A DNA stretch of 6,580 nucleotides from Candidatus Rifleibacteriota bacterium. Its GTDB lineage: Bacteria; Riflebacteria; Ozemobacteria; Ozemobacterales; Ozemobacteraceae. A model generated the notes under the pieces. It was not told where the DNA came from. It saw only the letters and a program-made list of their open reading frames with translations, and did not search any database. The translations under genes and the position numbers were made by a program. Positions within the stretch are counted from its first letter, which is position 1. Each line of letters starts with the position of its first letter. Of this stretch, positions 1 to 6,250 are shown piece by piece. Location of the stretch: positions 1 to 6,580 of the forward strand of contig JAKJFO010000226.1 in assembly GCA_022704885.1 (NCBI GenBank), in the 5' to 3' direction.

Positions 1-1424
1 GCCGCCGCTCTCTCGAAAAGATCAAGATCCGCTCGCGTGAAGGAACCGAGCACATCTTCAACGCCAGATTGAGTTCGTTCAAGGATTGCGACAACCAGAC
101 CCGTATCATGGCGATGTTCGAAGACAGAACTGAAGAGATTTTCATCAAGACCCACCTTGAAGCCATCAAGAAAGAACTCGCCGAACTGCAAACCAGCTTT
201 GAAAAAGTATCGCTCGAAAATCGCGAAAATCACCGGATGTTCGAAGAAATGCAGAAACTGGCAAATGATCGCGCCGTAGAAATCGAGCTGCTCAGCCACA
301 AGATCAAAGCCCTGAAAGCCGAAGAAAGTAACGCCAGCAATCAGATTGCCAGCCTGATGAACGAACTGGCCGCGCTCAAATCAACCAATGACCAGCTTAC
401 TTCCGAGCTTGAATACAAGCAGATAATCCTCGACGAGATTTCTGAACTGGTGAATGTCTGCACTGAACTGGATGCACTTACCACTCTGATCGAAAAGAAA
501 GCCCAGGAACTGTTCAAGCTCGACAATACCTGCCTGCACATCTTCAAGACAGAAGACAGCCAGAATCGCCGCAACGAAATTCTCGACATCAGAACCGCCT
601 CACCGCGGCTTCTCGATATACCCCGCAATAACCCGGAAGCTCTCAATCCAGTGCTCAACGAAGGCCGGCCGGTAATGATCAACGCCCAGATAACCCCTGA
701 AAAGTCAGCCTCGATGGAAATCACCAATGGTTCGATGCATCGCCTTACCGCTTATATTCCGGTGCGGCATCAGGGCAAGGTTCTTGGCATGATGATGCTC
801 GAAAAATTTGGCAGAGAAGAAAGCTCAGAAACGACCATCAACATGGTCAGCTACTATCTCAAACATGCCTCTGCCGCCATCAAAAACGCTGTCTCATTTC
901 GCGAATCGCAAAACAAGAATGACCGCATGCACAAAAGCATTACCCGGCTGTATACGCAGCTCGACAGTATCAAAGCAATGGTGTTTTCGCGGCCGAATGA
1001 AGAAGAACAGCCATTTTTCAAGTTTCTTTGCGAATTTGCCAAGATCACTCAGGCAAAAGACATCATGATGGTGCGCTTCAGCAACGATGGCAGCAGCGAA
1101 ACCTGCTCCCGCGTCGATCGTTCACGCCAGCTCGGCCTCAATCAGCATGAACTGGAACTCGCCCAGACCATTCAAAAGAACCCGCGGCACAAAGCCACAC
1201 TGGAAATGGCCGAAGACGAAACTGTCTGCGCCGCCTACCCGCTGCAACACGAAAACCGGCTGTTCGGAGTGGTAATGTTATATCATGCCAGCGAAGCCAG
1301 CATGCCCAACGAAACCATTATCGAATTCTGTGTCAGACTTCTGCGTGACCGACTGGCGCTCTTCACCCTCAACGAAGAAAAAGAAATCTGGGAAACCTTT
1401 TACCACGACAATCTGTCAGCCTGA
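1..1424 (+). CDS. PAS/coiled-coil/GAF-GAF sensor-like protein, 5'-partial
   Basis: The reading frame is open from the left edge (first whole codon at 3) to the TGA at 1422-1424, giving at least 473 residues. The TTG at 69 could be taken as a start, but it has no ribosome binding site, and the frame upstream reads as the end of a PAS domain (EGTEHIFNARL, then a strand ending MAMFEDRTEE, about 39-137). The gene therefore begins outside the window. Next comes a Glu/Lys/Leu-rich coiled coil (about 150-420). A first GAF-like domain follows (about 420-890; LDALTTLIEKKAQELF at its start, TAYIPVRHQGKVLGMMMLEK as its core strands). A second, more diverged one lies at about 1000-1375 (AAYPLQHENRLFGVVMLYH). 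The protein ends there, with no kinase, GGDEF, phosphatase or DNA-binding domain in the visible part, and no membrane segment, so a cytosolic location is likely. Any output domain would have to lie upstream. Ligand and role are unknown. The domain calls are by eye: GAF1 good, GAF2 moderate, PAS moderate. Confidence 0.85.
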   Translation, partial: RRSLEKIKIRSREGTEHIFNARLSSFKDCDNQTRIMAMFEDRTEEIFIKTHLEAIKKELAELQTSFEKVSLENRENHRMFEEMQKLANDRAVEIELLSHKIKALKAEESNASNQIASLMNELAALKSTNDQLTSELEYKQIILDEISELVNVCTELDALTTLIEKKAQELFKLDNTCLHIFKTEDSQNRRNEILDIRTASPRLLDIPRNNPEALNPVLNEGRPVMINAQITPEKSASMEITNGSMHRLTAYIPVRHQGKVLGMMMLEKFGREESSETTINMVSYYLKHASAAIKNAVSFRESQNKNDRMHKSITRLYTQLDSIKAMVFSRPNEEEQPFFKFLCEFAKITQAKDIMMVRFSNDGSSETCSRVDRSRQLGLNQHELELAQTIQKNPRHKATLEMAEDETVCAAYPLQHENRLFGVVMLYHASEASMPNETIIEFCVRLLRDRLALFTLNEEKEIWETFYHDNLSA

Positions 1425-1435
1425 TAATCAGGCTG
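1417..1435. other. Perfect 8-bp inverted repeat over the GAF-gene stop codon
   Basis: CAGCCTGA (1417-1424) pairs with TCAGGCTG (1428-1435) around a TAA loop. The left arm includes the TGA stop. It sits in the short gap between two convergent genes, where a terminator is expected. Neither strand has a U-run after the stem, so it is not a standard intrinsic terminator. It could stabilise mRNA 3' ends or assist Rho-dependent termination. Confidence 0.4.
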
Positions 1436-1475
1436 TCGCCGTATAAAACCAGATAGATAAGGTCGCTGAGACCGG

Positions 1476-2483
1476 TCAGACTTTGTAGTAGCCTCTGTAC
1501 CAGTCGATGAACCTCGACACTCCGATCTCAAGAGAGGTGTTCGGGGCGAATCCGATGTCGCGCATCAGATCTTCGACATCGGCGCAGGTGGCCGGCACGT
1601 CACCGGGCTGCATCGGCAGCATTTCCATAACCGCCTTTTTGCCGACCTTCTTTTCGATGATTTCGATGAATTTCAGCAATTCTACCGGCTTGTGGTTGCC
1701 GATGTTGTAAAGGCGATAAGGCGAACGGCTGCTGGCCGGATCAGGTGCATCGCCATTCCAGTTTTCATCTGGTGTCGCAACCCGGTCACAGACTCTGACA
1801 ACACCTTCGACGATGTCATCGATATAGGTAAAGTCGCGCTGCATCTTGCCGTTATTGAACACCTTGATCGGCTGTCCCTCGATAATCGCTTTGGTAAACA
1901 TGAACAGAGCCATGTCGGGTCGGCCCCAGGGACCATATACCGTGAAAAAGCGCAACCCGGTCACCGGCAGGCCATAGAGATGTGAATATGTATGGGCCAT
2001 CAGCTCGTTTGCCTTTTTGGTAGCAGCATAGAGCGACACCGGGTGGTCGACGTTGTGATGAACCGAGAACGGCATGCGGGTGTTCGAGCCATAAACCGAG
2101 CTCGATGAGGCATAAACCAGGTGCTCGACCCTGTTGTGGCGGCAGGCTTCGAGAATGTTCATGAAGCCGGCAATATTGGCATCGATGTAGGCGCGCGGGT
2201 TTTCGATACTGTATCTGACACCGGCCTGGGCAGCGAGGTTGATCACGCGATCGAAACGATGTTCGGCAAAAGCCTTTTCGACAGCAGCGCGGTCGCTAAG
2301 ATCGGCCTTGATAAAAACGAAGTTCTGGTGGTTACGCAATATGTCGAGGCGGTCGGTCTTCAGCTTTACATCATAGTAGTCATTGAGATTGTCGAGGCCA
2401 ACAACGTCGTCACCGCGTTTAAGAAGGTAAATACTGAGATGAAAACCGATAAAACCGGCGGCACCCGTGACCAGAATCTTCAT
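1476..2483 (-). CDS. UDP-glucuronate 4-epimerase (extended SDR family)
   Basis: The 335-residue protein is full length for the family. It interconverts UDP-glucuronate and UDP-galacturonate, using tightly bound NAD in the cytosol, to supply galacturonate for capsule, LPS or other surface glycans. The NAD-binding Rossmann motif GAAGFIG is at residues 7-13. The active site is Y152-AAT-K156, with a serine run at 126-129 (ASSSSVYG) supplying the catalytic Ser. The [10 protein letters not shown] segment at 33-42, [13 protein letters not shown] at 84-96, [15 protein letters not shown] and [16 protein letters not shown] at 291-306 are typical of the CapI/LpsL-type UDP-glucuronate epimerases rather than GalE. 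The ATG at 2483 has an AGGAG eight bases upstream. The gene is divergent from iorA and convergent with the GAF gene. No other glycan gene is in view, so its pathway cannot be read from context. UDP-glucose or UDP-GlcNAc epimerase activity is the less likely alternative. Confidence 0.93.
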   Translation of the reverse strand: MKILVTGAAGFIGFHLSIYLLKRGDDVVGLDNLNDYYDVKLKTDRLDILRNHQNFVFIKADLSDRAAVEKAFAEHRFDRVINLAAQAGVRYSIENPRAYIDANIAGFMNILEACRHNRVEHLVYASSSSVYGSNTRMPFSVHHNVDHPVSLYAATKKANELMAHTYSHLYGLPVTGLRFFTVYGPWGRPDMALFMFTKAIIEGQPIKVFNNGKMQRDFTYIDDIVEGVVRVCDRVATPDENWNGDAPDPASSRSPYRLYNIGNHKPVELLKFIEIIEKKVGKKAVMEMLPMQPGDVPATCADVEDLMRDIGFAPNTSLEIGVSRFIDWYRGYYKV

Positions 2484-2491
2484 GTTAACTG

Positions 2492-2496
2492 CTCCT
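2492..2496 (-). promoter_or_regulatory. Ribosome binding site of the epimerase gene
   Basis: AGGAG on the minus strand, 8 nt before the ATG at 2483, which supports that start. A run of nine A residues (2500-2508 as T on the plus strand) lies just upstream in the same leader. Confidence 0.75.
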
Positions 2497-2509
2497 GCGT
2501 TTTTTTTTG

Positions 2510-2538
2510 ATAGTATCTTCTTTTTGCCTGCGCTGCAA
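2510..2538 (-). promoter_or_regulatory. Candidate promoter for the epimerase gene
   Basis: On the minus strand, TTGCAG (2533-2538) and TACTAT (2510-2515) are separated by 17 bp. The spacing is ideal, but the hexamers match the sigma-70 consensus only 3 of 6 and 4 of 6. Transcription would start near 2503, inside or beside the A-run. This is weak evidence; it is the best candidate I see in the 117-bp divergent gap. Confidence 0.3.
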
Positions 2539-2556
2539 GTTCGATTCTGATTTTTA

Positions 2557-2565
2557 TGCTATACT
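2557..2565 (+). promoter_or_regulatory. Extended -10 promoter for iorAB
   Basis: TGCTATACT fits the extended -10 pattern TGnTATAAT with one mismatch, in the A/T-rich stretch of the divergent gap. No good -35 hexamer lies 16-18 bp upstream, as is usual for extended -10 promoters. The start of transcription would fall around 2571-2573, giving a leader of about 30 nt before the ATG at 2601. The motif overlaps an in-frame upstream ATG at 2556, which argues against that ATG being the translation start. Confidence 0.5.
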
Positions 2566-2586
2566 TCCGGCAAGCAGAAATTACCG

Positions 2587-2594
2587 AAAAGGAG
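2587..2594 (+). promoter_or_regulatory. Ribosome binding site deciding the iorA start
   Basis: AAAAGGAG lies 6 nt before the ATG at 2601 and 9 nt before a second ATG at 2604. The in-frame ATG at 2556 has no such site. This places the start at 2601 (or 2604) rather than 2556. Confidence 0.8.
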
Positions 2595-2600
2595 ACAGGA

Positions 2601-4379
2601 ATGATGCAATCATCAAACCGGGCATTTCTCTCAGGAAATGCTGCTATCGCCCGTGGGGCCTGGGAAGCCGGCGTCAGATTCGCCTCAGCTTATCCGGGTA
2701 CCCCGTCGACCGAAATTCTCGAGTATTGTGGTACATACAACGAGATAGACGCCCAGTGGGCAGTTAACGAGAAGACGGCCATGGAAACGGTCATCGGGGC
2801 CTGCTATGGCGGGGCAAGATCGCTGTGTGCCCAGAAGCACGTCGGCCTAAACGTGGCGGCCGACCCGTTTTTTACCGTCGGTTATACCGGGGTAAACGCC
2901 GGACTCGTCATAGTTTCTGCCGATGATCCCGGCATGCACAGTTCGCAGAACGAGCAGGACAACCGCTACTACGCAATGATGGCCAAGATTCCGATGTTCG
3001 AGCCTTCCAACAGCCAGGAAGCGAAAGACATGACCAAAGCCGCCATCAAAATGTCAGAAGAATACGACACGCCGGTCATGCTGCGAACGACGACGCGAAT
3101 CTCGCATTCAGAAAGCATCGTTACCCTCGGCGAACGCGAAACGGCGCCGGAGCGTGAGTTCGTGCGTGATATGGCCAAATACTGCGTGCTGCCCAACAAT
3201 GCCAGACGACTGCATGTAAAGGTCGAAGAACGCCTCAAAAAGGTCGCTGAATACGGTAACAATTGCGAATTCAACCGCATCGAAGCAGGCGACACCAGGA
3301 TCGGCATCATTTCTTCGGGTATCAGCTACTGTCATGCGCGCGAAATCTTCCCCAGCGCATCATACCTCAAGCTTGGCCTGACTTTCCCAATGCCGACCGG
3401 TCTGCTCAAAAAGTTTGCCGAAAGCGTTGAAACCCTGATCGTCATCGAAGAAAACGAACCTTTCATCGAAACTGCAGTTCGCGCACTCGGTATAAACTGT
3501 ATCGGCAAAGACCGCCTGCCGGTCTGCGGCGAATTCAACCCCGATATAATTCACGAGTCGCTGAAAGAATTCGTCGAAAAGCCAATGCCGCAACTGACAA
3601 AAATGCCAGACGTCGAAATTCCCGTGCGACCGCCGGTTCTCTGCCCTGGTTGCCCGCATCGCGGCATTTTCTTCATACTGCGCAAGCTCGACTGCACTGT
3701 CACCGGCGATATCGGCTGCTACAGCCTTGGCGCCTTCGCACCGCACAATGCCATGCATACCATAGTCTGCATGGGCGCCTCGATCACCAATTCGCTTGGC
3801 ATCGAAAAAGCCATGAAAGACAAAATCCATGGCAAGCTCGTCGCCGTACTCGGGGAATCGACCTTCATGCACTCCGGGATTACCGGCCTCATCGATACCG
3901 TTTACAACAAAGGCCGACACGTAACCATCATTCTCGACAACTCGATCACTGCCATGACCGGGCATCAGGAAAACCCGGCCAGCGGGCATACGCTCAAAGG
4001 CGAACCGGCAAAAGTTCTCGATTTCGAAGCGATCTGCCATGCCTGCGGCGTCACCAATGTTCATAGCGTCGATCCTTTCGACCTCAAAGCCGTTGAATCG
4101 ACGATGAAAACCGCACTTGCCGACAGCGAGCCCTCGGTTATCATCGCGCGCCGCCCCTGCTTTCTGCTCAAGAGTTACAAACCCAAAGTGCGCCTGGTAT
4201 CGATCAACCGCGACAAATGCGTTAAATGCGGCATCTGCTGGAAACTCGGCTGCCCGGCAATCGAAGTCAACCAGCAGGACGGCAAAACTCAGATCAATAA
4301 AGCCCTCTGCGTACATTGCGGGCTTTGCGCGGCAGTCTGCCGCCCCGGTGCCATTACCCAGGCGAAAGAGGAGGCATAA
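2601..4379 (+). CDS. iorA: Indolepyruvate:ferredoxin oxidoreductase, alpha subunit
   Basis: The 592-residue protein has the normal family length. With IorB it converts indolepyruvate and other aryl pyruvates plus CoA to aryl-acetyl-CoA, CO2 and reduced ferredoxin, in the cytosol, during anaerobic breakdown of aromatic amino acids. The N-terminal domain has SGNAAIARGAWEAGV (11-25), YPGTPSTE (31-38), NEKTAMETVIGA (56-67, with E62 at the place of the conserved thiamine-activating Glu) and DDPGMHSSQNEQD (108-120). The thiamine-diphosphate domain has CPGCPHRG (348-355), GDIGCYSLG (369-377), GES (418-420) and LDN...TAMTGHQ (445-456). The C-terminus carries two [4Fe-4S] motifs: C540, C543, C546, C551 and C570, C573, C576, C580. 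An in-frame ATG at 2556 would add 15 residues, but it overlaps the likely promoter and lacks a ribosome site; ATG 2604 is an equally possible start. Oddity: position 419 is Glu where I expect Asp (GDS) in this family. Three bases separate this gene from iorB. Confidence 0.95.
   Translation: MMQSSNRAFLSGNAAIARGAWEAGVRFASAYPGTPSTEILEYCGTYNEIDAQWAVNEKTAMETVIGACYGGARSLCAQKHVGLNVAADPFFTVGYTGVNAGLVIVSADDPGMHSSQNEQDNRYYAMMAKIPMFEPSNSQEAKDMTKAAIKMSEEYDTPVMLRTTTRISHSESIVTLGERETAPEREFVRDMAKYCVLPNNARRLHVKVEERLKKVAEYGNNCEFNRIEAGDTRIGIISSGISYCHAREIFPSASYLKLGLTFPMPTGLLKKFAESVETLIVIEENEPFIETAVRALGINCIGKDRLPVCGEFNPDIIHESLKEFVEKPMPQLTKMPDVEIPVRPPVLCPGCPHRGIFFILRKLDCTVTGDIGCYSLGAFAPHNAMHTIVCMGASITNSLGIEKAMKDKIHGKLVAVLGESTFMHSGITGLIDTVYNKGRHVTIILDNSITAMTGHQENPASGHTLKGEPAKVLDFEAICHACGVTNVHSVDPFDLKAVESTMKTALADSEPSVIIARRPCFLLKSYKPKVRLVSINRDKCVKCGICWKLGCPAIEVNQQDGKTQINKALCVHCGLCAAVCRPGAITQAKEEA
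4367..4374 (+). promoter_or_regulatory. Ribosome binding site of iorB inside the end of iorA
   Basis: AGAGGAGG lies within the last codons of iorA, 8 nt before the iorB ATG at 4383. This strong site and the 3-nt gap suggest translational coupling and balanced production of the two subunits. Confidence 0.8.
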
Positions 4380-4382
4380 ACT

Positions 4383-4958
4383 ATGGCCAGAAATATTCTA
4401 CTCTGTGGCGTCGGCGGTCAGGGAACCCTTCTCGCCAGCAACCTGCTGGCTGAATGTGCCATGGAAGCAGGCTTTGATGTCAAAAAATCAGAAATTCACG
4501 GAATGGCACAGCGTGGTGGCAGCGTAGTCAGTCACGTTCGTTTCGGCGAGCGCATCTGCTCACCGATCATCCGAAAAGGCGAATGCGACATTCTGCTGGC
4601 CTTCGAAGAACTCGAAGCCCTGCGCTGGACCGAATTCCTCAAACCCGGCGGACTCGTTATCAGCAACGCGCAGAATATTCTGCCCATGTCGGTATCAGCC
4701 GGTAACGCCAGATATCCACAGCATATCACCGAAACTCTCGCCAAAATTTCTGCCGATGTTATCTCGGTCGATGCAATTGGCAAAGCCCGCGAACTCGGCA
4801 ATCAGAAGTGTCTCAACGTGGTTCTGCTTGGCGTGCTCGCCCGCCGCATCACCGAGATTAAACCTGAAGTCTGGCCCGAAATGATCAAGAAAATGGTGCC
4901 GCAGCGCCTGCAGGAACTCAACCTGAAGGCCTTCAGAACCGGCTGGGAACTCGCCTGA
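4383..4958 (+). CDS. iorB: Indolepyruvate:ferredoxin oxidoreductase, beta subunit
   Basis: The 191-residue protein is full length for IorB and belongs to the gamma-type domain family of 2-oxoacid:ferredoxin oxidoreductases. It forms the IorAB complex with the preceding gene product and contributes the domain thought to handle CoA. GVGGQG at residues 9-14 is the glycine-rich nucleotide-type loop at the N-terminus. SEIHGMAQRGGSV at 36-48 is the family signature and separates it from the pyruvate and 2-oxoglutarate enzymes, where this block differs. No cysteine cluster is present, as expected, since the iron-sulfur clusters are in IorA. The gene has its own strong ribosome site in the end of iorA and is the last gene of the transcript, with a strong terminator starting 8 nt after its stop. 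A phenylacetate-CoA-ligase gene, often found beside iorAB, is not present here. Confidence 0.95.
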   Translation: MARNILLCGVGGQGTLLASNLLAECAMEAGFDVKKSEIHGMAQRGGSVVSHVRFGERICSPIIRKGECDILLAFEELEALRWTEFLKPGGLVISNAQNILPMSVSAGNARYPQHITETLAKISADVISVDAIGKARELGNQKCLNVVLLGVLARRITEIKPEVWPEMIKKMVPQRLQELNLKAFRTGWELA

Positions 4959-4966
4959 TTTTTGCA

Positions 4967-4999
4967 AAAAAAGAGCCGGCAGTCAGCCGGCTCTTTTTT
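4967..4999. terminator. Bidirectional intrinsic terminator between iorB and the cyclase gene
   Basis: 4967-4980 pairs perfectly with 4986-4999 around the 5-nt loop AGTCA. The G/C core GAGCCGGC is flanked by six A on the left and six T on the right. On the plus strand the stem ends in a U-run; on the minus strand the A-run 4966-4972 becomes seven U. It lies between the iorB stop (4958) and the cyclase stop (5014), so it serves both convergent genes. Confidence 0.93.
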
Positions 5000-5013
5000 A
5001 TATGCTTACAAAC

Positions 5014-6231
5014 TCAGTTGCTGCGACGATTTTTGATGTTGGTAATCGCGGTTTCAAGCATTTTTTTGCCCTGTTCCGGGACATTCAAATTACGCAGATT
5101 GGCAAAAACCTGTTCTGCGTCTTTCGTTTTATTCTGCATCCAGAATACTTCCGACAACAACAGGGCAAATACCGGTTTCTGTTGATCACCAACCCGGTAA
5201 ACCATTTCACCGCAGACGATTTCTGCGCGGTTATGCTGCCCCTCTTGCACGAGTCTCTGAACGTCGCCGATAATGCGACGTTCGTGCTCATTGAGATTCA
5301 ACGGGAGCTTAAAGGGATCTATAGTCAACAGAGTGTTTCCGGTGCCATGAGGAATCGGGGAAGGTGGATTCATACCCGGCGTGGGCGGATGCGCCGAGGG
5401 CATTGGATCCGGGAAAGCCTGAGGATGACCGGGCGGCAGCTGGTTGGTTCCAGGCGCAGCACCCTGCTGAGAACCAGGCGGAACCGGCAGAATCGGCTGA
5501 TGTGGGTCATGCGAAACCACCGGTGGAGTCGGCTGCGGTTGCACCGACTGGCGATTGCGCCGCGCACCGATAAAATAACCGGCTACCAGAGTGAAGAAAA
5601 TCAGCCCGACAACAACACCGCCAGCAATAAGCTTTTTGTGGGTATCAGAAAGAGTTGTTTCTGCCCTGGCAACCGTCGGCTTTTTGGCTGCAGGCAGGGT
5701 GACACCCGGCGAACCATTCTTGAGCACCTTGTAAATTTTGATTTCACGCGTCGCGTTTTTGAGTTCCTGTGCTCCGAGATCGACAGCGCCGAATTCGTTG
5801 CGGTTCATCGCCAGATAAGTGGATTCAGAGATAAAAACATCATTGGTATCGGCAAAAGTCTGTATGCGCGCCGCAATATTGACCGGGTCACCAAAAAGAT
5901 CGCCGTTTTCATCTATACCAACTTCACCAGTGTTTATACCAATTCTGAAGCGAACGATGCTGTCCGGGTTCATCATCTGGGCATTGCGCCCCTCAAGCTT
6001 GCGCTGAATCTCGATACCGGTCTGCACAGCGCTGGTTGGCGAATCGAAACGCACCATGAAACCATCGCCCATGGTTTTGACCATCACGCCGCCGCGCCTC
6101 TCCACGATGTCTGAAACGAATTTGAACATCTGATCGTGAAAAAGCTTCATTTCTTCGATAGTCTGCGAAGCCGAGCGTTTGGTATAGCCCTGCATATCGA
6201 TAAAAACGATTGTCATCAGGCGGTTTTCCAT
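5014..6231 (-). CDS. Membrane-anchored class III adenylate cyclase
   Basis: The 405-residue protein is predicted to make cAMP from ATP. The catalytic domain is N-terminal (about 5-170): metal-binding Asp D12 in VFIDMQGYT and D56 in VKTMGDGF, adenine-selecting K52 and D111 (GDLFGDPVN), and transition-state N118 and R122 in VNIAAR. All six are present, so it should be active and favour ATP over GTP; this assignment rests on motif alignment by eye. One hydrophobic segment follows (about 201-223), then a Pro-rich, poorly ordered linker (about 230-297), then a helical C-terminus (about 314-400) that resembles degenerate TPR units. No signal peptide is seen. If the cyclase domain is cytosolic, the linker and tail face the periplasm or outside. 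The ATG at 6231 has AAGGAG 5 nt upstream; ATG 6216 would cut too close to D12. It follows a TPR gene by 19 nt and ends at the shared terminator. The tail's function is unknown. Confidence 0.9.
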   Translation of the reverse strand: MENRLMTIVFIDMQGYTKRSASQTIEEMKLFHDQMFKFVSDIVERRGGVMVKTMGDGFMVRFDSPTSAVQTGIEIQRKLEGRNAQMMNPDSIVRFRIGINTGEVGIDENGDLFGDPVNIAARIQTFADTNDVFISESTYLAMNRNEFGAVDLGAQELKNATREIKIYKVLKNGSPGVTLPAAKKPTVARAETTLSDTHKKLIAGGVVVGLIFFTLVAGYFIGARRNRQSVQPQPTPPVVSHDPHQPILPVPPGSQQGAAPGTNQLPPGHPQAFPDPMPSAHPPTPGMNPPSPIPHGTGNTLLTIDPFKLPLNLNEHERRIIGDVQRLVQEGQHNRAEIVCGEMVYRVGDQQKPVFALLLSEVFWMQNKTKDAEQVFANLRNLNVPEQGKKMLETAITNIKNRRSN

Positions 6232-6236
6232 AACAG

Positions 6237-6242
6237 CTCCTT
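6237..6242 (-). promoter_or_regulatory. Ribosome binding site of the cyclase gene
   Basis: AAGGAG on the minus strand, 5 nt before the ATG at 6231. It lies in the 19-nt gap after the TPR gene's stop, consistent with co-transcription. Confidence 0.7.
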
Positions 6243-6250
6243 GATCGTCG

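Noticed and set aside
69..71. TTG as the start of the GAF gene
   Set aside because: It has no ribosome site, and the frame is open and PAS-like upstream to the window edge.
1470..1477. Palindrome GACCGGTC at the end of the epimerase gene
   Set aside because: It is only 8 bp, overlaps the stop codon, and has no partner copy or U-run; it is explainable by chance.
2121..2510. 129-codon open frame on the plus strand over the start of the epimerase gene
   Set aside because: It is antisense to the Rossmann domain of a full-length epimerase and has no supporting signal.
3360..4316. 318-codon open frame on the minus strand inside iorA
   Set aside because: It is antisense to the conserved thiamine and iron-sulfur domains of iorA and has no ribosome site or recognisable domain.
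4308..4346. Second iron-sulfur motif of IorA ending in CRP rather than CP, as a possible broken cluster
   Set aside because: All four cysteines (570, 573, 576, 580) are present with normal CX2CX2CX3C spacing, so the cluster should form.
5002..6114. 370-codon open frame on the plus strand opposite the cyclase gene
   Set aside because: It is antisense to a gene with all class III cyclase catalytic residues, starts by crossing the terminator region, has no ribosome site and shows no recognisable domain. Its length follows from the codon bias of the real gene.
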